Under the pieces are notes generated by a model. The model was not told the origin of the DNA. It worked only from the letters and a program-made list of their open reading frames with translations, and made no database searches. The position numbers and the translations under genes were made by a program. Below, piece after piece: positions 1 through 6,949 of a DNA stretch of 9,056 bases. This stretch comes from an uncultured Fibrobacterota bacterium. GTDB taxonomy: Bacteria; Fibrobacterota; Chitinivibrionia; Chitinivibrionales; CAIOZP01. The stretch lies in contig CAIOZP010000405.1 in the NCBI GenBank assembly GCA_903862805.1, positions 1-9,056 of the forward strand, written 5' to 3'. How positions within the stretch are numbered: the first letter of the stretch is position 1; each line of letters begins with the position of its first letter.

Positions 1-957
1 CCTGCAACTTCGCCTGTTCCGATCGACCGCAGGCGTTACAATCCGGAAGGACTGATCCATCGCATCCGTCATACGCTCGCAGCAAACGGATTCAGTGAGG
101 CGATTAGTAACCCTATTACTTCGTCGCAGAAATGTTCGCTTCTCACGCCTGCGGTTTCGCAAGTTACTCTTGCCAATCCGCTTGCGCCTGAAATGGGTGT
201 AATGCGCACGACTCTTGCGGCGGGTCTGCTTGAAGCTGTCTCGCATAATCTCAATTACAAAAATCAGAATGTAATGCTGTTTGAAATCGGACGTACTTTT
301 GAAAAAACCGCTTCAGTTCTGCCAAACGAACGCACGAAGCTTGCTATGATAATAGAAAAATCGCTCATACCTCAGTCGTGGATCGGTAGCTCAATCGCTG
401 CCGATTTCTATGTTCTGAAAGGATTGATAGAATCCTTGGCCGATCGCCTCGAACATTCTGCGGTCACCGTATCACGTGCCGACGACATGGTTCCGCCAAT
501 GTTCACAGAAGAGGCCGGCACGGTTTCTTCGACAGTATTCAGTGGATTTATCGGAAAAATAAAACCAGAAATACTAAAAGCCTTCGAGATAAAGAGTACG
601 GTTTATTACGCAGAACTCGACATTTCAGGAATTTATGAAAAAGCCCCGGCAATGCCACACTATGTTTCGATCCCGAAATTTCCAACGATGGATCGCGACT
701 TTTGTTTCGTTCTCGACGAGACTATCCTTTCCGCCGATGTATGCAATACAATCACCGGAATTTCGCCGCTTATCAGAAGTACCAAAGCCTTCGACGTTTA
801 CAAGGGCGAAAAACTTCCAGCGGGGAAGAAGAGTATAGCCTTCGCCACGGCCATCCGATCCGACGAAAAAACCCTTACCGATGATGAGGCTAACGAAATC
901 AGTGCAAATATCATCTCAGCGGTAGAAAAGGGCTTTGCCGCTGAATTGAGGAAGTAA
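1..957 (+). CDS. pheT: Phenylalanyl-tRNA synthetase beta subunit, C-terminal part (5' end outside window)
   Basis: Beta subunit of the heterotetrameric enzyme that charges tRNA-Phe with phenylalanine in the cytoplasm. The reading frame is open from base 1, so the start lies upstream; 318 residues are visible, a little under half of a usual beta subunit. Seen directly: the catalytic-like core stretch NPLAPEMGVMRTTL followed by LLEAVSHNLNY and LFEIGRTF, which is diagnostic of bacterial PheT, then the C-terminal ferredoxin-fold anticodon-binding (FDX-ACB) domain beginning at FPTMDRDFCFVLDE and running to the stop, with the typical KxLPxGKKSIAF and LTDDEANE segments. An internal ATG at 193 is not a true start, because homologous PheT sequence continues upstream of it (RYNPEGLIHRIRHTLAANGF). 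No T-run terminator is visible after the TAA. The gene looks intact and ordinary. Confidence 0.97.
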   Translation, partial: PATSPVPIDRRRYNPEGLIHRIRHTLAANGFSEAISNPITSSQKCSLLTPAVSQVTLANPLAPEMGVMRTTLAAGLLEAVSHNLNYKNQNVMLFEIGRTFEKTASVLPNERTKLAMIIEKSLIPQSWIGSSIAADFYVLKGLIESLADRLEHSAVTVSRADDMVPPMFTEEAGTVSSTVFSGFIGKIKPEILKAFEIKSTVYYAELDISGIYEKAPAMPHYVSIPKFPTMDRDFCFVLDETILSADVCNTITGISPLIRSTKAFDVYKGEKLPAGKKSIAFATAIRSDEKTLTDDEANEISANIISAVEKGFAAELRK

Positions 958-1764
958 GCCACCTGCCGATCACATATTAGTCCCATCGTGCTGTATTTCA
1001 TTGCTTTTGGACTGCAAAATGTTCGCCAATTTGCAGAAACTGAGCGTGTTCACTATTGATAACACTAATTCATCCAAAATCAAGATAAGCACGGCGCTTT
1101 TCTTCTTCTAACATTAATTTACTTGAAGATCTCCTTCCTATGCGGATTTATGTCCGCGATGTTTTCGGAAGAGTAGGATGCGGTTTGGGCTTCGTGCAGG
1201 TACCCTTCTGCCTGTAAAGTGAGTTGGCACCGATATTCTGAAATTCCGAACTCATCGCGGGCACTCCTGCCCCCCTCAGGAAAAGAGTTAAGATACCATG
1301 TAATACCAATGCAGATTCTACATATTTTCCCAAACATAGACTCGTCCAGGAATATAGTAATTTCAATTGTTGGTTTTTGTATCTGGTAACTGAGGATACC
1401 GGATAATCGTAAAAACGTCTTTGGGTGATTGAATACTGAGCCTTGTCGCGGTATCTTGTTGGAGAAGGAGATTGACTGGCGTTGGCAATCAGATAGAAGG
1501 GGGTTGCAAATGTGTAAGTCGATAATAAAAGCCTTAGCTATTTCGGCAGGAATGCTCATGGAAGAGAAAAGATTAGTTGACCAAACCCGCAAAATACTGA
1601 GGGTTTGGGTGCCTTCACAAAATGGGGCAATGAAGATGTTGGATATTTATTCAGATGATCTATTTGGTAACCAGCCTCTTCGAGATAGAGAAGGATATGT
1701 TCGCAGAGCTTGAGGTGCCCGATGTATTGTCTCTGCTTGGTTAACCTGTGGAGCTCTCTAAATA

Positions 1765-1816
1765 AGTGTTCGCAAATGGTAACAATAGTGTACGTTTTTA
1801 TTCACTTTAGTGTACG
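1765..1816 (+). repeat. Three 8-bp direct repeats at exact 22-bp spacing (candidate operator array)
   Basis: AGTGTTCG at 1765-1772, AGTGTACG at 1787-1794 and AGTGTACG at 1809-1816. The second and third share the longer TAGTGTACG. Start-to-start spacing is 22 bp both times, about two helical turns, so all three sites face the same side of the DNA. The array ends about 75 bp before the regulator start codon. Inference: binding sites for a multimeric DNA-binding protein, plausibly the regulator encoded just downstream, which has an N-terminal helix-turn-helix-like region. No copy was found upstream of the second regulator. Confidence 0.55.
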
Positions 1817-1830
1817 GAATAAACTAAATT
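1801..1830 (+). promoter_or_regulatory. Possible sigma70-type promoter for the first regulator-lipoprotein pair
   Basis: TTCACT at 1801-1806 as a partial -35 and TAAATT at 1825-1830 as a partial -10, with an 18-bp spacer. Both boxes are imperfect and TTTATA at 1829-1834 is an alternative -10. The third AGTGTACG repeat would fall inside the spacer, a position where a bound repressor would block RNA polymerase. The assignment rests only on position and partial consensus match. Confidence 0.25.
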
Positions 1831-1891
1831 TATAGCAGATTGATCAAGGTCTTCCTGCAAACCTTTTAAAAAGTTACCGAGAGACAGAATT

Positions 1892-2764
1892 ATGTCTTTG
1901 TCAAGAGAAGTAGTTGACCGGCTTTTTTCGTACGATGATTATCGTGCGTTCCTTCGTGACTGGTTCGAGGCCAAGAAAAAGGAAAGAGCATCGTTCTCTC
2001 TACGTTATTTTGCTCAAAAGGCTGGTTTTGCTTCCCATAATTTCTGCTCATACCTAATTAGTAGTCAAAGAAACTGTTCGGCTGAATCTGCCCGACGGAT
2101 TTCGCAGGCGGTTGGTTTACGTAATCGTGCTTCAGAGTTTTTCGAGAGCCTTGTTATGCTCAATCAGGCCGAAACCGCCGCCGACAAGGAATATTTCTAC
2201 GAAAAAGTCAAGAAGGCCAGTCGCAAGACCAAGAAGCAGATACTTACATGGGATCAGTTTGCCTTTTATGAGAAATGGTACTATCCAGTTGTTCGTGAAT
2301 TGATGATTATTGGAAATTGGAAAGAGGATCCGGCTCTGTTGGCAAAGATCGTCAATCCGGCGATCACTGCACAGGAGGCATCAGAAGCGGTGGATTTCCT
2401 TCTAAAAACCGGAATGGTTGTACGTAACGAAGAAGGACGCTTTATGCTGTCACATGACATCGTAACCTCCGAAGAAGTTCCCGTGTATATCAAGCGCAAG
2501 TCGCGTCGCGATGTTCTTCTTCTTGGAGCCGACATCATCGACTCCGTTCCTGCTAAAGAGAAATACGTGGCGTATTCCACGGTTTCAATGGGGACAGACT
2601 GCTTTACAGATGTAAAAAAAATACTCGACGATGCCCGCGAGGCGGTTTTGCTTAGAATATCCGAAGACGAAAAACCGCTAAACGTTTACGAAGTGGTCTT
2701 CCAGATGTTTCCGGTTTCCAAATCAAAGCCGGACATCCCGAAGGCTGCCGGAGAATCTGAATGA
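1892..2764 (+). CDS. TIGR02147/DUF4423 family regulator-like protein (copy 1)
   Basis: A 290-residue cytoplasmic protein with no signal peptide. Residues 13-29 carry the YDDYRAFLRDWFEAKKK opening typical of the TIGR02147 (Fsuc_second) family. Residues 35-76 (FSLRYFAQKAGF, then NCSAESARRISQAVGL) look like an XRE-type helix-turn-helix, which suggests DNA binding. Residues 123-137 hold the family signature FAFYEKWYYPVVREL, followed by an alpha-rich domain to about residue 277. It aligns without gaps to the second copy in this window. The ATG at 1892 has only a weak purine-rich site (GAGAGA) upstream but keeps the N-terminus in register with copy 2. The stop overlaps the downstream lipoprotein start by 4 bp (ATGA), so the two are very probably co-translated. 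Family membership is well supported; the regulatory role and target are inference, with the direct repeats at 1765-1816 as candidate sites. Confidence 0.9.
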   Translation: MSLSREVVDRLFSYDDYRAFLRDWFEAKKKERASFSLRYFAQKAGFASHNFCSYLISSQRNCSAESARRISQAVGLRNRASEFFESLVMLNQAETAADKEYFYEKVKKASRKTKKQILTWDQFAFYEKWYYPVVRELMIIGNWKEDPALLAKIVNPAITAQEASEAVDFLLKTGMVVRNEEGRFMLSHDIVTSEEVPVYIKRKSRRDVLLLGADIIDSVPAKEKYVAYSTVSMGTDCFTDVKKILDDAREAVLLRISEDEKPLNVYEVVFQMFPVSKSKPDIPKAAGESE

Positions 2765-4302
2765 AACGCATCGCTTCATTCTGCGCCGTTATTTCAGCGC
2801 TGATTTTTTCGCAGTGTTCCAGTAATTCGTCCGTGGCTGGCGGCTCAGATAACCCCGATTTCCTTCATGGTGTTGCAGTTCTACCAGACAGCGCCATTGC
2901 AGCTGGTGCGGAGATTGAACTGTCACCCGATTTCTACGATCCGACATCAATGGACACGTCTTACATCCTTCATACCACGAGTGACCAGTCCGGCAAGTTC
3001 GGTTTGAATGCACAGAGTGGAATTTCGTACACGATGACCATCTATCATCCCTCGAGCGGAATGCGTTACATAGTCTGCGGGGTTCATACCAACGATTCTT
3101 CTGTCGATCTCGGGAAAATCAGACTCGATACTTCATGTGTTGTAAAGGTTCTTGTTCCTGACACCCTTACAAACGGGAATGTTTACATACGAGGAACCTC
3201 CATAGTCAGGAATATTTCAGCTGCGGTTGCTGCGATCTCAGGATTCAAGGCGATAGTTTTTGATTCAATACCGCCAGGTAAACTTCCCGAGTTTGTGCTT
3301 GGGGATGCATCTGCAAGCCGAATTCTTCTTGTCGATTCCATTAAAATTGCTCCGGCCGAAACCCTCGACATAGTTGCAAAAACCGAAAATGCCGATGCAC
3401 GTCCACTGTGGCATTTTCCGGTAATCGTAGGCGTTGACGACAGCACGATGGCAGCTTACGGTGGCAGCGTTCGCGTGAAGCAACTCATTGCCGATCAGTT
3501 CGCAAAGATCAATTCATACTTCTCTGACGCGAGAATTAAAGGTTGTATTCGCTACACGATTGATTCGATCTACACATTCCCACGAACTTCTATCCTTAGC
3601 CAAAATATTATGCCTCCGTCTGGTTATGCGCTTCGCTTCCTTTACTATCCTGAAACAAATCCACCAGCTTTCGGCAATTGGGTTGACGTCAATCGAGTAA
3701 TTTGCCACAATTATTCGGACACCGCTAACTTAGGACTTTTCGGAGATAATTCTACCGGACCGCTTATGTGGCTCTTTGGATTGTCTCGCGGGTGTGCTTC
3801 CATGCTTGGTGCGAATGTCTACACAAATTTTGTAAGTAATACGTCTTATCTGACCCCTCTTACTTTCATGAACAGCATGCATGATTCTGCATGGACGGAT
3901 TTCGATATCGGGATGATTAATCTTTACAATGACATGTTCAGCGTAACAACCAACATGTCTTATGTGATGTTCCCGAATTATATAGGCCTGGAGTTTGTTG
4001 ACATCGCAGGCAATCCGCTTGCAAGCCGCTCACTAAAAATATACGGCGTGAAGCCTGCTACAAATACAGTTGACACAATACCGACCTGGACCAGTTCCAC
4101 TGACTCAAACGGACGCTTTCTATTCGCGGTCAACCCATTCAACAATGGAACAAATAACAGTTTTACAAATCTGAATCTGCTCATTCAGGAAAATGGAACT
4201 ACCGCAGTCCGTTATTTCTGGATGCCGTTTTACGAAGCCGGTGCTGCGTATTTCAATGTCACCGATGCCATCTGGTACAAGAGAATTGTTTGTAAGGACT
4301 GA
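2761..4302 (+). CDS. Secreted lipoprotein with beta-sandwich domains and a degenerate metalloprotease-like centre
   Basis: A 513-residue lipoprotein. Residues 1-18 form a signal peptide (MKR, then a hydrophobic core) ending in FSQ-C19, a lipobox with an unusual Gln at -1. A short Ser/Gly tether CSSNSSVAGGSD follows. Residues about 36-125 resemble a carboxypeptidase-regulatory-like beta-sandwich (TTSDQSGKFGLNAQSG), and 127-210 a second beta domain. Residues about 236-400 resemble secreted zinc-protease domains: QLIADQFAKINSYF, RYTIDSIYTF, LFGDNSTGPLMWLFGLSRG, a possible Met-turn LTFMNSM, and WTDFDIGMINLYND. Where HExxH would be expected there is W337-L-F-G-L341, so catalysis looks lost. Residues 408-508 form another beta domain with TDSNGRFLFAVNPF and WMPFYEAGAAYF. 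The ATG overlaps the regulator stop, with GGAGA about 7 bases upstream. Likely sited at the outer membrane or cell surface. Lipoprotein call strong; protease relationship is by eye only. Confidence 0.85.
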   Translation: MKRIASFCAVISALIFSQCSSNSSVAGGSDNPDFLHGVAVLPDSAIAAGAEIELSPDFYDPTSMDTSYILHTTSDQSGKFGLNAQSGISYTMTIYHPSSGMRYIVCGVHTNDSSVDLGKIRLDTSCVVKVLVPDTLTNGNVYIRGTSIVRNISAAVAAISGFKAIVFDSIPPGKLPEFVLGDASASRILLVDSIKIAPAETLDIVAKTENADARPLWHFPVIVGVDDSTMAAYGGSVRVKQLIADQFAKINSYFSDARIKGCIRYTIDSIYTFPRTSILSQNIMPPSGYALRFLYYPETNPPAFGNWVDVNRVICHNYSDTANLGLFGDNSTGPLMWLFGLSRGCASMLGANVYTNFVSNTSYLTPLTFMNSMHDSAWTDFDIGMINLYNDMFSVTTNMSYVMFPNYIGLEFVDIAGNPLASRSLKIYGVKPATNTVDTIPTWTSSTDSNGRFLFAVNPFNNGTNNSFTNLNLLIQENGTTAVRYFWMPFYEAGAAYFNVTDAIWYKRIVCKD

Positions 4303-4386
4303 TGTGAGCGGTATTGCTATTTTTGAGAAATAATTTCTTTTGATTGACGACTCTTCTCCACGTTTTCCATCCCGATTTCGTAGGGC

Positions 4387-4395
4387 TGCTATAAT
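4387..4395 (+). promoter_or_regulatory. Extended -10 promoter element upstream of the second pair
   Basis: TGCTATAAT is a full match to the extended -10 consensus TGnTATAAT, in the gap between the first lipoprotein and the second regulator. No good -35 lies 16-18 bp upstream (the only TTGAC-like sequence, 4344-4349, is about 40 bp away), as expected for an extended -10 promoter. Transcription would start near 4402 and give a leader of about 165 bases before the regulator ATG. This supports separate transcription of the second pair. Confidence 0.5.
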
Positions 4396-4426
4396 TCGGC
4401 AAGAGATGCCTGTTTTCTCAGGAAAT

Positions 4427-4437
4427 CGTTTTAAACG
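4427..4437. promoter_or_regulatory. 11-bp palindrome CGTTTTAAACG in the second pair's leader
   Basis: CGTTT-T-AAACG is a perfect inverted repeat around a single T, lying about 25 bases downstream of the start expected from the extended -10 element. A dimeric DNA-binding protein could use it as an operator; the arm-to-arm loop of one base rules out a useful RNA hairpin. No copy was seen upstream of the first regulator. Function is inference. Confidence 0.25.
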
Positions 4438-4565
4438 CCATACCATTCGCAATATCAATCAGATGTATTTCCCATGGCGGTTTTATGTCTATATTTAGCC
4501 TGGAGTTTCTTTATTCCTTCTGCTTTTGATGAAGGGCAGACGATACAGTTCGTGCAAAAAAGGCA

Positions 4566-5432
4566 ATGCGTATGGTTTCAAATACAGTCAATAGAATATA
4601 TGGCTACGAGGATTATCGTCATTTCCTCCGTGAGTTTTTCACCGAAAAGAAATCACTCGCCAAAACCTTCTCGCATCGCGCTTTTGCACTCCGTGCTGGG
4701 TTCAACTCGCCAAGCTTTATGCTTCTTGTCATGGACGGCAAACGGAATCTCTCAAGGGAATCTACAGCCAAAATTGTAAAAGCCATCGGTCTTTCTGGTC
4801 GTGCGCTTGAATATTTCGAAACCCTTGTCATCTATAATCAAAGCGACAAGGAAGCCGAGCGCGAAGAACTGCGTGTTGCGCTTGAGCGTTTGCGGCGTCA
4901 GTCATCGTTCTACCGCGTTAATGACGAACAATTCGCTTTTTATCGCCACTGGTACTATCCGGTTGTACGCGAATTGGCAATCGACCCCAAATGGGACGGC
5001 TCCTTTTCACAACTTGGTGAAAGTGTAATGCCACCGATCAGCGAAGATGACGCTCGCGAAGCCGTAGATACACTTTGCTCTATCGGAATGTTGCGAAAGA
5101 ATACCGACGGCACATACAGTCGCGAAGAACCGGCGGTCACTGCTGCCGATGTTCCTTCCGCCGTGACTCGCCCGGTGCGCCGACAGTATATTCGCCTTGC
5201 AGAGCGGGCAATGGATTCTCTGCCTATGGATCAGCGACATATCTCAGCACTCACCGTCATGATGAGTGAAGAGGGATACTCCAAGATCTGCGAAAAAATA
5301 GATGAACTTCGTCAGGCCATACTTGCCGAGGCCGTTGACGAAGAAAAGGCAGCGAAAGTTTTTCAATTGAATTTACAACTTTATCCGCTCTCACGTGACA
5401 TCGTCAGGTCGCAACGCCACAGGAGCAGATAA
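4566..5432 (+). CDS. TIGR02147/DUF4423 family regulator-like protein (copy 2)
   Basis: A 288-residue cytoplasmic paralogue of the regulator at 1892-2764. By hand alignment the two match without a gap over residues 1-277, with about 98 identities (about 35%). Shared landmarks are Y(D/E)DYRxFLR at 14-22, AGF at 44-46, NxSxES at 61-66, the near-invariant QFAFYxxWYYPVVREL at 122-137, EAVDxLxxxGM at 165-175 and DS(V/L)P at 217-220. The most divergent stretches are 51-60, within the helix-turn-helix-like region, and 101-120. The ATG at 4566 (AAGG just upstream) is preferred because it matches the register of copy 1; ATG at 4572 is possible. The stop TAA shares its last A with the start of the next gene (TAATG), so the pair is translationally coupled. 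Probably a DNA-binding regulator; target unknown. Confidence 0.9.
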   Translation: MRMVSNTVNRIYGYEDYRHFLREFFTEKKSLAKTFSHRAFALRAGFNSPSFMLLVMDGKRNLSRESTAKIVKAIGLSGRALEYFETLVIYNQSDKEAEREELRVALERLRRQSSFYRVNDEQFAFYRHWYYPVVRELAIDPKWDGSFSQLGESVMPPISEDDAREAVDTLCSIGMLRKNTDGTYSREEPAVTAADVPSAVTRPVRRQYIRLAERAMDSLPMDQRHISALTVMMSEEGYSKICEKIDELRQAILAEAVDEEKAAKVFQLNLQLYPLSRDIVRSQRHRSR

Positions 5433-6859
5433 TGAGATTCCTCCCCCTGCTTTGTCCTGTGATGCTTGCAATAGTCGCCGGTTCTTGCTCGTCGAACAGC
5501 ACGGTCTCCGGAGGTGGTTCAGATCTTCCAAACGGCAAGGTGGCCGTCACTGTTACATCCGGCGGAAAACTCATTGCCGGAAGTACCGTCATCATGTATT
5601 CGGTTTTTGATAACGACAGCATCATTCCGCTTGATACAATTGTCTCGAGTTCCAAAGGAACTGCTGTTTTCGATGCGGCACCGGCTGGAAGCCTTGCATT
5701 TCAAACTCTTGACAATGCCGGAAATATGAGCGCCATGACAATAACAAAGGTTGTGTCTGGCAAATCTGTTTCAATAGCTCTGACGCTATTAAAGCCAGTT
5801 AAACTTTACGGATATGTAGTCGGCCTTAACGACACCAACAAATACACCAATATTGCAGTAGGAATTGCCGGAACAAATCTTTCGACGCACCTTGATACTG
5901 CCGGTTATTGGTCGCTTTCGGGAGTTCCAAGCGGCCGCCAAGACATCGTTTTCGGCTGGAACAAAAACAGAGTTCATCTGCTTGTCTCAATCGATGGATC
6001 ATCCGGAGATTCCATGCTTGTAAAAGACCTCGTTCTTGAGCATAGTTCGACCGTCAGAACTAAACCGTATTCCTATTACAACATTTCTCCTGACAGCATA
6101 GCGTCTTTTGTCGTTACACCGCGAGAATACGTTTCTGGTATCGAGCCGGACTATTACACAGGTGCGAACACGGCCGGTATAACGTACTATAAATGGCTCG
6201 GCGACACAGTCGGAACATACACCCCCGATCCTTACCTTGTGGAATTGGTAACCGGTGCAACCATGTGGACAGACGATAATGTTTCAGCCTACTATTATCT
6301 CGAATCTTTGGGAGCGACGGTCTTTCCTTCATACGACAGTGTATCAAGCCCCGATAAGCAGTTTTTCTCATTAGCCATTTTCACCTACGACGCGAGATTC
6401 AGTTATATACCGTTCGCATGGGACACTTCGTCGATGCGTATGATAAGTTGCAATTACGAAATGGACTTTGCGTTAAATATGGTTGAAGGGCAATATGTCT
6501 ATACGCTCAAAAACATTACACGGCAATTTCATGTTGTTGACTCAGCTTCCATACTTTGTGACTCTCTTCGCGGAGCAGATGCATTAGTGACCGACAACTG
6601 GGGAAAGCCACAGGATAATACAATACTCATGGGTAGTTTCGCCCCAGCCGGTGCAAATGTTATCGCCGTTTCCAATGACCAGAATTCGGTCACATATGCA
6701 TACTTGTGGGTTTTCGAAAAAGGTGCACTTCTTTCCGATACTCTCACACCGTCGCCCGGTCGTCGAGCCGCACTTTTCTTTGGCACCGGTGTTTTTTCGA
6801 GGCTTTCAGGTAGCGGATTCAAGTTGTTCAGCAACCTGATTGCCTGGATGCGCGAGTAA
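5432..6859 (+). CDS. Secreted lipoprotein with beta-sandwich domains and a C-terminal ThuA/GATase-like domain
   Basis: A 475-residue lipoprotein. Residues 1-18 form a signal peptide and the lipobox AGS-C19 is canonical. The mature N-terminus CSSNSTVSGGGSD nearly copies that of the lipoprotein at 2761-4302. Residues about 36-118 form a beta domain (VTSGGKLIAGSTVIMYS ... PAGSLAFQTLDNAGN), and 122-202 a carboxypeptidase-regulatory-like domain (LDTAGYWSLSGVPSGRQDIVFG). Residues about 270-475 look like the secreted ThuA/type-1 glutamine-amidotransferase-like fold: VSAYYYLESLGATVFPSYDS, LRGADALVTDNWG, then PAGANVIAV, WVFEKGALLSD, GRRAALFFG and a terminal helix FKLFSNLIAWM. No nucleophile Cys in a GATase elbow is evident, so a catalytic role is doubtful and binding is more likely. 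The start is well set by AGGAG about 8 bases upstream and the 1-bp overlap with the regulator. Fold assignment is by pattern only. Confidence 0.85.
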   Translation: MRFLPLLCPVMLAIVAGSCSSNSTVSGGGSDLPNGKVAVTVTSGGKLIAGSTVIMYSVFDNDSIIPLDTIVSSSKGTAVFDAAPAGSLAFQTLDNAGNMSAMTITKVVSGKSVSIALTLLKPVKLYGYVVGLNDTNKYTNIAVGIAGTNLSTHLDTAGYWSLSGVPSGRQDIVFGWNKNRVHLLVSIDGSSGDSMLVKDLVLEHSSTVRTKPYSYYNISPDSIASFVVTPREYVSGIEPDYYTGANTAGITYYKWLGDTVGTYTPDPYLVELVTGATMWTDDNVSAYYYLESLGATVFPSYDSVSSPDKQFFSLAIFTYDARFSYIPFAWDTSSMRMISCNYEMDFALNMVEGQYVYTLKNITRQFHVVDSASILCDSLRGADALVTDNWGKPQDNTILMGSFAPAGANVIAVSNDQNSVTYAYLWVFEKGALLSDTLTPSPGRRAALFFGTGVFSRLSGSGFKLFSNLIAWMRE

Positions 6860-6935
6860 TTTCACGCACGCCAAAACCTTGCCGACAACATCTTGTGGAA
6901 CCTGACAATTTGCTCCACCACCTCTTGCCAGTGCT

Positions 6936-6949
6936 TTGATCTTCATCAA
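6936..6949. promoter_or_regulatory. Perfect FNR/CRP-family type box TTGAT-CTTC-ATCAA
   Basis: The sequence matches the FNR consensus TTGAT-N4-ATCAA at all ten defined positions, and the symmetry extends one base each way (TTTGAT/ATCAAA, 6935-6950). Its centre is about 60 bp upstream of the transcription start expected from the promoter at 6967-6995, close to the -61.5 position known for class I activation by FNR/CRP proteins. Inference: oxygen- or redox-linked activation of the coiled-coil gene. As RNA it would form a 6-bp hairpin with a tetraloop, but there is no T-run, so a terminator is less likely. Confidence 0.55.

Larger units (their letters stand above)
958..1891. other. Long gene-poor gap between pheT and the first regulator
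   Basis: About 930 bases without a gene I can support. A 157-codon minus-strand frame (1119-1592) and a 94-codon plus-strand frame opening with TTG (1429-1713) overlap each other. Neither has a good ribosome binding site or a recognisable motif. A 7-bp inverted repeat, CTGCAAA/TTTGCAG, lies at 1012-1036 with an 11-base loop but no T-run, so it is not a convincing terminator for pheT. The last 130 bases hold the spaced direct repeats and a possible promoter listed separately. The middle could be an eroded gene or mobile-element remnant, but I see no inverted-repeat ends or target duplication to prove it. Confidence 0.5.

Noticed and set aside
193..957. ATG at 193 as the pheT start
   Set aside because: Homologous PheT sequence continues upstream in the same frame to base 1.
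1119..1592. 157-codon minus-strand frame in the gap after pheT, considered as a gene
   Set aside because: No ribosome binding site, no recognisable motif, unconvincing composition, and it overlaps another open frame on the opposite strand.
1429..1713. 94-codon plus-strand frame, considered as a transposase remnant
   Set aside because: It needs a TTG start, no transposase catalytic residues are visible, and no inverted-repeat ends were found.
1840..1847. TTGATCAA before regulator 1, considered as an FNR-type site
   Set aside because: The half-sites have no 4-bp spacer, so it does not fit the FNR/CRP geometry; an 8-bp palindrome like this is common by chance.
4326..4338. AGAAA-TAA-TTTCT hairpin after lipoprotein 1, considered as a terminator
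   Set aside because: Only five weak A/T-rich pairs and a short T-run; too unstable to call.
4474..4779. Plus-strand frame beginning MAVLCLYLAWSFF, resembling a signal peptide
   Set aside because: Most of it lies inside the second regulator in another frame, which has clear family homology. The hydrophobic start is a short stretch of non-coding AT-rich DNA.
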